In this document: piece after piece, positions 42,789 through 52,016 of the stretch | How the letters are laid out: every line of letters starts with the position of its first letter | Numbering within the stretch: position 1 is the first letter of the stretch | DNA from: Corynebacterium ulceribovis DSM 45146 | GTDB lineage: Bacteria > Actinomycetota > Actinomycetes > Mycobacteriales > Mycobacteriaceae | Assembly: GCF_000372445.1 (NCBI RefSeq) | Contig: NZ_AQUY01000002.1 | Coordinates: 213,561-277,560 of the forward strand | Length of the DNA: 64,000 nt | Direction of reading: 5' to 3' | The notes under the pieces: model-generated | What the model was told of the DNA's origin: nothing | Databases searched by the model: none | Seen by the model: the letters and a program-made list of their open reading frames with translations, nothing else | Made by a program: the position numbers and the translations under genes

Positions 42789-42835
42789 ACCGCGATGGTC
42801 TGTTGTGACTACACCCGAACCGACTGGAGAGCACC

Positions 42836-44473
42836 ATGACACACCCACCCCGCACCCTCGCGGCGGTAGTTAGCACCGCCCTAACCGCAGGCATGCTAAC
42901 CGCATGTGCCGGCGCCACCAGCGGGAACACCACCAACACCATCACCTACCTCGACTCGGCCCCCTACACTGGCCTGTACCCGCCAACCGCCGGGTATTAC
43001 CCCAACGGCGGCATCGTCAACAACATCACCGACCGGCTGCTCTACCAAGACCCCAACACCCTAGAACTGCACCCGTGGATTGCGACCGAACTGCCGGAGA
43101 TTAACGCCGACGCGACCGAATTCACCTTCAACATCCGCACCGATGTCACCTACTCTGACGGCAGTAAACTCACCGCAGCAAATGTCGTACACAACTTTGA
43201 CCTCTACGGCGGCGGCGACAAAACTCGCAAACTCACCGCCTCCGAGCAAATCTCCAATTACGACCGCGGTGAAGTCATTGACGAAGACACCGTTCGATTC
43301 CACTTCAAAAAGCCAGCACCCGGCTTCCCACAAGCCACCTCAACCATGAACGCTGGACTGCTGGCCGACAGCACCCTCGCAGCAGACCTCGACGGCTACG
43401 GTCCGGGCAACGCCACCACCATCATCGGCTCTGGTCCCTTTGTCATCACCGGTGAAGATGTCGGCACCAAACTCACCCTCACCGCCCGCGACGACTACAA
43501 CTGGGCGCCGCCAGCACTGCCACACCAAGGCAGGCCAGCCATCGACGGCATCGAATGGATAGTCGCCCCAGAAGCCTCTGTCCGCGCGGGCGCACTCATC
43601 GCCGACCAAGCAGATGTTGCCCGGCAAATCGACGGCCCAGTGGAACGCCAATTGCGGCAACGCGGCGTCGGCATTTTCACCGCTCGCACCAACGGCGTCA
43701 ACAATGGCCTCGACCTTCGTTTCCGGCATCCGCTACTGCAAGATATTCGCGTCCGCGAAGCCATTGCGGGGGCCGTGAACCGCGACGACATCGTCGACAA
43801 GCTCTTTACCGACAGCTACCCAGCGGCCACCTCGGTGCTGGCAAAGAACGCACCCGGATACCAGGACAATTCCGCCAAACTGCGCTACGACCCAGAAAGA
43901 TCCAAGGAGCTGCTTGACGAAGCGGGTTGGCAGCCAGCCAAAGACGGAATTCGAGTCAAAGACGGCCAGCGTTTAAGCCTGGGCATTAACCACGCCAACG
44001 TGCAGCCGCGGTCCCGAGAAATCGTCACCATGCTGCAACAACAACTCGCGGCCATCGGCATCGAACTGCAACTGCTACCTGGTGACCGCGCCGCTCAAAA
44101 CGCCGCCATCAAGGACATCAACAAAGTGCAGGTGCACCACAGCATGGTGGCCCGCGCGGACCTCGATGTCATTAAAAGTGAATTCGCCGGTGACAACCGC
44201 AACTCACTCCTGAACGTGGCGAAAGACAAATCAGTCGGCGACGAAAAACTGGCCGAACTGCTCGACAAAGTCGCCATCACCACCGATAACGGTGAACGCG
44301 CAGCACTAGTCGGCACCATCCAACGCCACCTACTCGACGACTTCTACTCCGTGCCCATTTTGGAAGAACCACAAATGTTCGGGGTCAACCCCCGCGTCGA
44401 AGGCTTCTACACCGAGCCCGTGGGCCGCCCAACCTTCTACCAAACCAAGGTAGTGAACCAGCACAATGACTAA
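42836..44473 (+). CDS. Dpp/Opp-type substrate-binding lipoprotein
   Basis: A 545-residue extracytoplasmic solute-binding lipoprotein (SBP_bac_5 family). Signal peptide with lipobox GMLTAC near residue 24, then LYPPTAGYYPNGGIVNNITDRLLYQDPNTLELHPWIATELPEI, FNIRTDVTYSDGSKLTAANVVHNFDLY and a C-terminal DDFYSVPILEEPQMFGVNPRVEG. It resembles a subfamily named after Klebsiella KPN_01854, whose gene partners include CMD/AhpD-like proteins. The ligand is unknown. First gene of a five-gene operon; overlaps the permease start by 8 bases. Confidence 0.9.
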   Translation: MTHPPRTLAAVVSTALTAGMLTACAGATSGNTTNTITYLDSAPYTGLYPPTAGYYPNGGIVNNITDRLLYQDPNTLELHPWIATELPEINADATEFTFNIRTDVTYSDGSKLTAANVVHNFDLYGGGDKTRKLTASEQISNYDRGEVIDEDTVRFHFKKPAPGFPQATSTMNAGLLADSTLAADLDGYGPGNATTIIGSGPFVITGEDVGTKLTLTARDDYNWAPPALPHQGRPAIDGIEWIVAPEASVRAGALIADQADVARQIDGPVERQLRQRGVGIFTARTNGVNNGLDLRFRHPLLQDIRVREAIAGAVNRDDIVDKLFTDSYPAATSVLAKNAPGYQDNSAKLRYDPERSKELLDEAGWQPAKDGIRVKDGQRLSLGINHANVQPRSREIVTMLQQQLAAIGIELQLLPGDRAAQNAAIKDINKVQVHHSMVARADLDVIKSEFAGDNRNSLLNVAKDKSVGDEKLAELLDKVAITTDNGERAALVGTIQRHLLDDFYSVPILEEPQMFGVNPRVEGFYTEPVGRPTFYQTKVVNQHND

Positions 44474-45398
44474 CCGCATCCTCGGCCGCATCATCCAAGC
44501 ACTCGTGGTGTTGTGGGCAACGTTCACGCTAGCGTTCCTCCTGCTGGCAGCACTGCCAGGCGACGCGGTCGGCGCCCGCTTCGACAACCCAGCGCTCGGC
44601 CTGAGCCCAGAACAAATCACCGAACTACGCCAAACCTACGGCACCGACCGGCCACTGCTCGTGCGCTACTTCGACGTGCTCGGCAACTTCCTCACCGGCG
44701 ACTTCGGCAACTCCGTCAACTCCGGCGCAAAGGTCACCACTCTCATCGCCAAAGCCCTGCCCGGCACCATCCAACTCGCAGTCGCCGCCTTCCTGCTTGC
44801 CATCGTGTTGGCATTGGCACTGGCAGCAGTCGCCACCTTGCCCAAAGCAGCACCGCTGCGTGACTTCTTCCGCGGCCTGCCCCCAATATTCTCCGCGCTG
44901 CCAACATTCCTCGTCGGCATCGTGCTCATTCAACTGGTCAGCTTCCAACTGCGCTGGGTACCAGTCGTCAACACCGGTACCTGGCAAGGCCTCATCATGC
45001 CGGCCATCGCACTAGCGCTACCGATTACCGCGCAGATATCTCAAGTCCTCATCCGCGGCATCGATGACGCCGCCACACAGCCCTTCGCCCGTGTTGCCCA
45101 AGCCCGCGGCGGTTCCCGCTTCGACATTCTCATCCACCACACGCTGCGCAATGCATTGCTGCCAGCACTCACCATCGCCGGCGTGGTGTTCGGCGAACTC
45201 ATCGGCGGGGCAGTGGTCACCGAAACCGTGTTCGGCCGCGCCGGCATTGGCCAACTCACCGTCGCCGCAGTCGGCAACCGCGACACCCCAGTGATGCTGG
45301 CCATCGTCGTGATAGCCGCAGCTGTCTATGTCCTGATCAACCTCATCGTCGATCTGCTCTACCCAGTAGTTGACGCTCGTCTTCGGAGGAACGCATGA
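44466..45398 (+). CDS. Dpp/Opp-type ABC permease, first
   Basis: A 310-residue DppB-like permease with six helices. N-terminal RILGRIIQALVVLWATFTLAFLLL, LRQTYGTDRPLLVRYFDVLGNFLTGDFGNSV typical of DppB, and the EAA-type loop ADDAATQPFARVAQARGGSRFDILIHHTLRNALLP near residue 210. Inner membrane. Overlaps the next permease by 4 bases. Confidence 0.93.
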   Translation: MTNRILGRIIQALVVLWATFTLAFLLLAALPGDAVGARFDNPALGLSPEQITELRQTYGTDRPLLVRYFDVLGNFLTGDFGNSVNSGAKVTTLIAKALPGTIQLAVAAFLLAIVLALALAAVATLPKAAPLRDFFRGLPPIFSALPTFLVGIVLIQLVSFQLRWVPVVNTGTWQGLIMPAIALALPITAQISQVLIRGIDDAATQPFARVAQARGGSRFDILIHHTLRNALLPALTIAGVVFGELIGGAVVTETVFGRAGIGQLTVAAVGNRDTPVMLAIVVIAAAVYVLINLIVDLLYPVVDARLRRNA

Positions 45399-46228
45399 CA
45401 CTCATCGCCCCACGACGCACCACAACGTCAACAAGCCCCTGGACCGTACCGACCATCCTGTCCGCAATCATTATTGCCTTGACCGTGCTGGCCACCGCCG
45501 CGCCGCAACTTTTTACCTCCGGTGACCCGGCCGTCGGTGTGGACAACGCGCTGCTCACACCCTCCGCTGACCACTGGTTTGGCACCGATTCTGTCGGCCG
45601 CGACCTATACACCCGGGTGGTATACGGCACCCGGCAGTCCGTGCTCGGCGCGCTGCTGGCTGTCACCGTCGGCGCCCTAGTCGGCACACTCATCGGGCTC
45701 ATTGCCGGCACCTCGCGCGGCTTGCTCGACACCATCCTCATGCGCCTGACCGACGTCATGCTGTCCATCCCGGCACTGCTGCTGTCCCTCAGCGTCATTG
45801 TCATCGTCGGGTTTGGCACCCTCAACGCCGCCATCGCCGTCGGTGTGACCAGCATCGCCATGTTCACCAGGCTGGTGCGCTCCCAAGTGCTCAGTGTCTC
45901 CCGTTCCGACTATGTTGAAGCAGCCTACGGCTCCGGCGGCACCCGCAGCACTGTCCTATGGCGGCACATACTGCCGAACTCACTGACCCCAGTGCTGGCC
46001 ACCGCCGCCTTGCAATTCGGCAACGCCGTCCTGCAACTGTCAGTCCTGGGGTTCCTCGGCTATGGCGCGCCACCACCCACACCAGAATGGGGCCTGATTA
46101 TCGCCGAAGGCCGCGACTTCATCGCCACCAGCTGGTGGCTCAGCATCCTGCCAGGCGTAGTCATCGTCGCCGTGGTGCTGTCTGCCAATCAGCTATCCAC
46201 CGTGATTCAACGGGAGCTAACCACATGA
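45395..46228 (+). CDS. Dpp/Opp-type ABC permease, second
   Basis: A 277-residue DppC-like permease: HWFGTDSVGRDLYTRVVYGTRQSV near residue 50 is the family hallmark, and the EAA loop region YVEAAYGSGGTRSTVLWRHILPNSLTPVL lies near residue 180, followed by GFLGYGAPPPTPEWGLIIAEGRDFI. Inner membrane partner of the upstream permease; overlaps the ATPase start by 4 bases (ATGA). Confidence 0.94.
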   Translation: MTLIAPRRTTTSTSPWTVPTILSAIIIALTVLATAAPQLFTSGDPAVGVDNALLTPSADHWFGTDSVGRDLYTRVVYGTRQSVLGALLAVTVGALVGTLIGLIAGTSRGLLDTILMRLTDVMLSIPALLLSLSVIVIVGFGTLNAAIAVGVTSIAMFTRLVRSQVLSVSRSDYVEAAYGSGGTRSTVLWRHILPNSLTPVLATAALQFGNAVLQLSVLGFLGYGAPPPTPEWGLIIAEGRDFIATSWWLSILPGVVIVAVVLSANQLSTVIQRELTT

Positions 46229-47964
46229 GCGCACTACTCAACATCAGTGACCTGCACATTTCCTACCGCACACCGACCGGCCACGTGGAAGCGGTCCGCG
46301 GCGTCGACCTGACCGTCGCGCCGGGCAAAATCACCGCCATTGTCGGCGAATCCGGGTCCGGCAAATCCACCACCGCCCACGCCGCCATCGGATTGCTACC
46401 AGAATCCGGCACTATTTCCTCCGGCAGTGTGCTTATTGACGGTCACGACACCGCAAACCTAAACGACGCTGGGTGGCGGGCGATCCGGGGACCAAAAATC
46501 GGGCTGGTCCCACAAGACCCCAACAACTCACTTAACCCACTGAAAACCATCGGCGCTTCCGTGTCCGAAGCGCTGCGAATTCATACCAACCTCAGCGCCG
46601 CGCAGCGCCGCAGTCGGGCCATCGAACTGCTGGACGAAGTGGGAATCGACCGGCCAGCACAGCGGCACGACCAGTTCCCGCATGAACTCTCCGGCGGCAT
46701 GAAACAGCGCGCACTGATTGCGGCGGCCCTAGCTTTGGAACCGGAGCTCATCATCGCTGATGAGCCGACCAGCGCGCTAGATGTCACCGTGCAAGCAAAA
46801 ATATTGGACCTGATTGACCGGCTGGTGCAGGAAAAAGACATTGGCGTGCTGTTCATCACGCACGACTTAGCGGTAGCCGGGGACCGCGCTGATGACATTG
46901 TGGTGATGCAGCACGGTCAAGTCCGGGAGACCGGTTTGGCGGCCCAGGTGTTGGCTGACCCACGGGATGAGTACTCCAAGCGGCTGGTGGCAGATGCGCC
47001 GTCGCTGTACGTCAATACTGGGCAGGGCACTCGGCAGGGCACTCGGCTGGGCACTCGGCCGGGCAATGCTCAGCCTGGCGTCCAACTGCCAGGAGCAGCA
47101 ACGGTCGCCGCCGGAAAAACTGCAACCCACGCTGACGAAGAGCCATTGCTCACCGTCACTGGCCTGCGTCAAGAATTTGGTGCCGGTGGTGGCAGGCCGT
47201 CGCGGTGGAACAAGCACAACAAGCAGGTTGTTGCCGTAGATGATGTCAGCTTTACTGTCGCACGCGGCACTACACACGCGATTGTTGGCCAGTCAGGCTC
47301 CGGCAAAACCACCACTGGCCGGGTGATTTCGGGGTTCTTGAAGCCAACCGCCGGCGAGGCCCACGTGGGGGAGCTGCCGATTCACGAGCTGCGCGGGGCG
47401 GCGTTGCGTGCCGCCCGAACCAAGGTGCAGCTGGTGTACCAAAACCCTGCGTCATCGCTGAACCCTCGGCGCAGTATTCGGGCAGCGATTGCCGAGCCGC
47501 TGCATAACCTCACCGACCTGACTCGCGCGCAGATTGCAGCGAAGGTGGATGAGTATGTGAATCTGGTGCAGCTGGACCCACAGTGGTTGGACCGGAAACC
47601 GCGACAACTGTCCGGTGGCCAGCTTCAGCGCGTAGCGATTGCCCGAGCGTTGATTGTGGAACCAGAACTGGTGGTGCTGGATGAAGCCGTCTCTGCCCTG
47701 GACGTGACGGTGCAGGCCCGCATTTTGGAACTGCTGTCATCGCTGCAGCACAAGCTTGGGCTCACCTATGTGTTCATTTCCCATGACCTTGCCGTCGTAC
47801 AGCAGATTTCGGACACCGTGTCCGTCATGACCGGCGGCAAACAGGTCGAATACGGCCCGACCCGAGAAATTTTCGACCACCCAACGACGGAGTTCACTAA
47901 GCAGCTCATTGCGGCTATCCCAGGTTCGCGTTACCGCGCTGGTGACCTCAACCTTGGGTTGTAG
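46225..47964 (+). CDS. Fused DppD-DppF-type double ABC ATPase
   Basis: A 579-residue protein with two ATPase domains. Domain 1 (about 1-260): Walker A AIVGESGSGKSTTAHAAIG, signature ELSGGMKQRALIAAAL, Walker B LIIADEPTSALDVTVQ. Domain 2 (about 310-560): Walker A AIVGQSGSGKTTTGRVISG, signature LSGGQLQRVAIARAL, Walker B LVVLDEAVSALDVTVQ. Between them lies a low-complexity linker encoded by imperfect 12-base repeats (GQGTRQGTRLGTRPGN). It powers the two permeases. The frame is open further upstream, but the ATG at 46225 is coupled to the permease stop. Confidence 0.93.
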   Translation: MSALLNISDLHISYRTPTGHVEAVRGVDLTVAPGKITAIVGESGSGKSTTAHAAIGLLPESGTISSGSVLIDGHDTANLNDAGWRAIRGPKIGLVPQDPNNSLNPLKTIGASVSEALRIHTNLSAAQRRSRAIELLDEVGIDRPAQRHDQFPHELSGGMKQRALIAAALALEPELIIADEPTSALDVTVQAKILDLIDRLVQEKDIGVLFITHDLAVAGDRADDIVVMQHGQVRETGLAAQVLADPRDEYSKRLVADAPSLYVNTGQGTRQGTRLGTRPGNAQPGVQLPGAATVAAGKTATHADEEPLLTVTGLRQEFGAGGGRPSRWNKHNKQVVAVDDVSFTVARGTTHAIVGQSGSGKTTTGRVISGFLKPTAGEAHVGELPIHELRGAALRAARTKVQLVYQNPASSLNPRRSIRAAIAEPLHNLTDLTRAQIAAKVDEYVNLVQLDPQWLDRKPRQLSGGQLQRVAIARALIVEPELVVLDEAVSALDVTVQARILELLSSLQHKLGLTYVFISHDLAVVQQISDTVSVMTGGKQVEYGPTREIFDHPTTEFTKQLIAAIPGSRYRAGDLNLGL

Positions 47965-48008
47965 CCGAAGTAGCAGGCAAGGAGTAATAAGGACAACAAG
48001 GAGAAACA

Positions 48009-49262
48009 ATGTCAGACATCATTGACCACCTCGCCGGGATCACCGGCACCGACATCGCCGAGCTGCGCACCGCCCGCCCCGACGCAAAGACGAACGCGCA
48101 ACTTGCTTTCGACGCACTGCTTGAGCCAGAAGAACCGCACGGGTTCCCACTGTCCGAGCGGTATGCCATTGCCAGCTACACCGCTGGGTTGCACCGCGAT
48201 GCCGTTGCGGAAGATTTCTACCTTGAACTACTCGATGACGAAACCTCCACCGAATTCGCCTCGAAACTGGCGGCCTATACTCGCGCGTCCCTAGCCTCTG
48301 GACCGTATGGCACCTACCGGGAGACCGGGTTGCAGACGGAGAATATTCCGGGGCCGACAGCGCGGGCGGGTGGTTTCGGCACGCGGCTAGATGCGGCGTT
48401 GGATTTTGTGCATCTGCAGGTGTTTCATCCGCGCGATAGCAGCCCGCGAGCCATTGCGAAGCTTGCTGCTGCCGGTTGGACCGCGGACCAGGTTGTTAGC
48501 TTGGCACAGTTGGTGACCTTCTTGGCTTTCCAGCTGCGCGCTATTGAAGGCCTGCGAGTGCTAGCTGACCGCCCGAAAGTGCCACTGTCCGTTGGGATTG
48601 CGCGGGCGGGGCACGCATCTGCCGGAGAGCCGTTGGTGCCGACCCATCCAACCTTTGAAACACTGACGTACCCGGATTTGGTTCGACCGGAGCGCTTTGT
48701 CGCCCATTCGTTGGGGTGGCAGCCCTGGGTGCCCGCGCCTGATACCGCCGACCTGACCGAAGCACAGCGCGATGCCTTGGTGGACCGCACTCGCACCGGT
48801 TCGGCGTATTTCCGATTGTTGGCCCGCGACCCCGTCGCGTTGCGCGCCCGGACCCGACTGGATTTCGACATTTTTCAGAATCCGGATGGCGGTTTGCCAC
48901 GTGCGGAACGCGAACTCGCCGCCACCGTCACCTCACGGCTGAATGGTTGTGTCTACTGCGCGTCGGTGCATTCGGTCCGCGCGATAGATTACGGTGCGCC
49001 AGCCAGCGCCATTACGGAGCTTATTGACGTTGGGGTGACCACTCACTTTGAGTCACCGCTCTGGAACGCGGTGGCACAGGTAGCGGTAGCTGTGACTGCC
49101 ACCCCAAGCCAGCTGAATCAGTCGCACATTGAGCAGCTGCGCAGCGCTGGCTGTGATGACCTCGCAGTGTTGGACACAATCTACAGTGCTGCGTTTTTCA
49201 ACTGGGCGAATCGCCTGATGCTGTGCCTGGGCGAACCTGAACTGCCACAACGTTTCCGTTAG
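48009..49262 (+). CDS. Double CMD/AhpD-like protein
   Basis: A 417-residue protein made of two CMD-like parts. The N-terminal part (to about 200) lacks a CxxC motif and resembles a family named after Avi_7170 (HLQVFHPRDSSPRAIAKLAAAGWTADQVVSLAQLV). The C-terminal part (about 205-417) resembles the Avi_7169 alkylhydroperoxidase-domain family and has the redox motif LNGCVYCASVHSVRAI near residue 315. In other genomes I recall these as separate neighbours of a KPN_01854-type importer. A good AAGGAGAAAC site precedes the ATG. Likely redox handling of the imported compound. Confidence 0.82.
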   Translation: MSDIIDHLAGITGTDIAELRTARPDAKTNAQLAFDALLEPEEPHGFPLSERYAIASYTAGLHRDAVAEDFYLELLDDETSTEFASKLAAYTRASLASGPYGTYRETGLQTENIPGPTARAGGFGTRLDAALDFVHLQVFHPRDSSPRAIAKLAAAGWTADQVVSLAQLVTFLAFQLRAIEGLRVLADRPKVPLSVGIARAGHASAGEPLVPTHPTFETLTYPDLVRPERFVAHSLGWQPWVPAPDTADLTEAQRDALVDRTRTGSAYFRLLARDPVALRARTRLDFDIFQNPDGGLPRAERELAATVTSRLNGCVYCASVHSVRAIDYGAPASAITELIDVGVTTHFESPLWNAVAQVAVAVTATPSQLNQSHIEQLRSAGCDDLAVLDTIYSAAFFNWANRLMLCLGEPELPQRFR

Positions 49263-49298
49263 GCAGACAGGTCCGCAGCACGATCTCGCGCAGCTGCT

Positions 49299-51962
49299 CT
49301 AATTCGCGGCATCGGCGCGACGAGCAGCAAGGGCGCGGCGCACTTCATCGCGCCCTTCCTCAATTGCGCGTGCGACTGGCGTCGGCAGCTGACCAGACAG
49401 CACATCATCGGCATTCGCGAGAGCTTCCTCGCGGATATCCCACCCTGGGTACAGTGCTTCAGCCATCCGCTGTGCTGTGTCGGAGGAGTGGGTACCCCAC
49501 CAGCCAGTGACTTCACTGAAGTAGCGACTAGCCACACCGGCCGCGCGCAGGGCAGCTGCCGCACCCGGTGCGACCAAGCCCAGTTCCCAAGCCCGCAGCG
49601 TTGCGTTGGACGGGGCGTCATCGCCGGTGGCGGTAGCTTGCCGCCAAATGCTTTCCTTCGCGGCAGCGGTTGGTACGGCCGCGCGGGCGCGCGCAGCGGA
49701 CTGTTCACCCAGCGCCGAGACATCGGCTGCTTCTTCTTTGACGATGGCAGCTTCATCGAGTTCACCGGCAGCAACCAACGCGATAAGCGCAGTCCAGCGC
49801 ACTTCTTGGTCGACAGTGAAGCCAGCCAATCCGGCGTCGTTGGCATCGCCTTCGAGGAGCGTGCGGAATACAGTCTTGTGTTCGTCACCAAGCTCTGTGG
49901 CGGCCAAGGCATTGACCAGCGCAAGCTGTAGGTCCGAACCTGCGGCAGCGTGCCGGGCCAACTTCAGCAGGCCAGAGGCCCACTTGTCATTGCCAGTGCT
50001 TTCCGCCCACGCAGGGTCAGCGTAGCGGTGTAGGGCAGTACCGCCCTGGCCAAGAACACGCTGGATGACGGAAACCTCCGACTCGGCACCGACACCAGCG
50101 AGCACCAGAGAAATAAAGTCGCGGGCGCGCATCGCACCCGAACGGGTCATTTGCCATGCCGCGGACCAGCACAAGGTGCGGGCCAATGGGTCTTCGATCG
50201 CCGCAATATCGGCAATGACGGTTGCCAGGCTGCGCTGATCGAGCTCAAGGAGGCAGTAGGTGAGGTCATCGTCGTTGACGAGGACCAGATCGCCTGCGGT
50301 GACTCCGGTGAGTGCTGGGACGTCAGTTAGCTCGCCAGTGACATCAATTTCGGTGCGGAACGTCCGCCGAATCTTGCCATCAGATTCGCGGGAATACACC
50401 CCGACAGCTACTCGGTGGTCACGCAGCTCACCAGCGCCCGGAGCCGCGCCGGTCTGACGAACCGCAAACGACTGGTAGGTGTTGTCATTGCCGACGGTGA
50501 ACTCGGCGGCCAGAGTATTAATACCAGTGGTGGTTAGCCACTGCGCTGCCCAGTTAGACAGGTCACGGCCAGAGGTTTCGCTCATGGCCGACAGCAGATC
50601 GTCGAAGGTGGCGTTGGCGAAGCGGTGCCGGGCAAAATGCAGCCGTGCGCCAGCCAGGAAGGCATCATGGCCGACCCACGCAGCCAGCTGCTTGAGCACC
50701 GACGCACCCTTGGCATAGGTGATGCCATCAAAGTTCTGCTCGACAATTTCAATGCTGGAGGCATCCGTCGAGATTGGGTGGGTGGTCGGCAGCTGATCTT
50801 GCTGCACTGCCCACGCCTTTTCGACGTTGGCGAAGGTGGTCCAAGCGCCGTCATATTCGGACACTGCAGCCTGTGCCAGCACTGATGCCAAGGTGGCGAA
50901 GGATTCATTGAGCCACAAGTCATCCCACCACCGCATTGTGACGAGGTCGCCGAACCACATATGTGCCATCTCATGCAGGATGGTTTCGTTGCGACGCTCA
51001 TAGCTGTATCGGGTCGCCCGAGACCGGAAGACATACTCTTCTCGGATGGTGACCGCGCCAGCGTTTTCCATTGCGCCCCAGTTGTATTCCGGGCAGAAAA
51101 TCTGGTCGTATTTTCCGAAAGCGTATGGTTCACCAAAGTGGGCTGCGAAGTAGGCAAAACCCTGCTTCGTTTCGGTGAAGAGTCGTTCGGAGTCCATGTG
51201 CTCAAAGAGGGACTTGCGGCAGAACAAGCCGAGCGGAACGGTCATCTCGCCATCTGGTTGGTGCTCACCTGGAGTTTCCGGATGCGCCGACACCGTGCCC
51301 GTCCACTCATCAAATACCGAAGCCCATGGACCAGCGCATACCGCGACCAAATAGGTAGAAAGTGGCACATCGACCCGGAACGTGTGGATCCGGTTGCCAG
51401 AGCTGACATCGTGAATTGTTGGGGCGGAGTTCGACACCACCGTCCATGACTGTGGTGCGGTAACCGCAATGTCATAGGTCGCCTTAATATCCGGCTGGTC
51501 AAAGCATGCGAACACTCGCTTGGCTGCCGCTGTTTCAAACTGCGAGTACAGATACACCTCGCCGTCAGCAGGGTCGACGAAACGGTGCAGCCCTTCACCA
51601 GTGCGGGAGTAGCGGCATTCCGCGTCCACGACCAAGGTATGCCGGCCCACCGGCAGCGAGCCGAGCTGCAGGCCCCGGGTGGCGTCATAGGCGCAGTCCG
51701 TCAGCGGCACTGCTTGGGAAGTGATGTCAACGCCATTGAGGGTCACAGCGCGGACCGAGTCAGCGTTCAGGTCTAAGAAAGCGGCATCATCCCCAGCTGG
51801 AGACGCCAGCACCTCGAAGTCAATGGTGGTAACAGAGCGGAAGGTATCCGCTCCTGGGTTGCCGTGGCCATCAGTTAAGTCCAAGGAAATAGCGTAATTG
51901 TGAACGTCAAAAAGCTCTGTTCGGCGCTGGGCCTGCTGCTGGGTGAGGTTAAGGGAAGTCAT
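49299..51962 (-). CDS. pepN: Aminopeptidase N (M1 family)
   Basis: Zinc aminopeptidase that trims N-terminal residues from peptides in the cytosol. The 887-residue protein has the exopeptidase motif NWGAMENAGAV, zinc site HEMAHMWFGDLVT with the third ligand in NESFATL, and the ERAP1-like C-terminal helical domain. The frame extends to 52028, but the ATG at 51962 starts the conserved MTSLNLTQQQAQRRTELFDV. Divergent from and overlapping nothing of the DsbA-like gene; the order pepN, DsbA-like, rpiB equals Rv2467, Rv2466c, Rv2465c. Confidence 0.96.
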   Translation of the reverse strand: MTSLNLTQQQAQRRTELFDVHNYAISLDLTDGHGNPGADTFRSVTTIDFEVLASPAGDDAAFLDLNADSVRAVTLNGVDITSQAVPLTDCAYDATRGLQLGSLPVGRHTLVVDAECRYSRTGEGLHRFVDPADGEVYLYSQFETAAAKRVFACFDQPDIKATYDIAVTAPQSWTVVSNSAPTIHDVSSGNRIHTFRVDVPLSTYLVAVCAGPWASVFDEWTGTVSAHPETPGEHQPDGEMTVPLGLFCRKSLFEHMDSERLFTETKQGFAYFAAHFGEPYAFGKYDQIFCPEYNWGAMENAGAVTIREEYVFRSRATRYSYERRNETILHEMAHMWFGDLVTMRWWDDLWLNESFATLASVLAQAAVSEYDGAWTTFANVEKAWAVQQDQLPTTHPISTDASSIEIVEQNFDGITYAKGASVLKQLAAWVGHDAFLAGARLHFARHRFANATFDDLLSAMSETSGRDLSNWAAQWLTTTGINTLAAEFTVGNDNTYQSFAVRQTGAAPGAGELRDHRVAVGVYSRESDGKIRRTFRTEIDVTGELTDVPALTGVTAGDLVLVNDDDLTYCLLELDQRSLATVIADIAAIEDPLARTLCWSAAWQMTRSGAMRARDFISLVLAGVGAESEVSVIQRVLGQGGTALHRYADPAWAESTGNDKWASGLLKLARHAAAGSDLQLALVNALAATELGDEHKTVFRTLLEGDANDAGLAGFTVDQEVRWTALIALVAAGELDEAAIVKEEAADVSALGEQSAARARAAVPTAAAKESIWRQATATGDDAPSNATLRAWELGLVAPGAAAALRAAGVASRYFSEVTGWWGTHSSDTAQRMAEALYPGWDIREEALANADDVLSGQLPTPVARAIEEGRDEVRRALAARRADAAN

Positions 51963-52016
51963 GAAAACCACATTAGGCGCAAACACAGATTCGGTGAGGA
52001 AACTAGGCTGGGGCTC

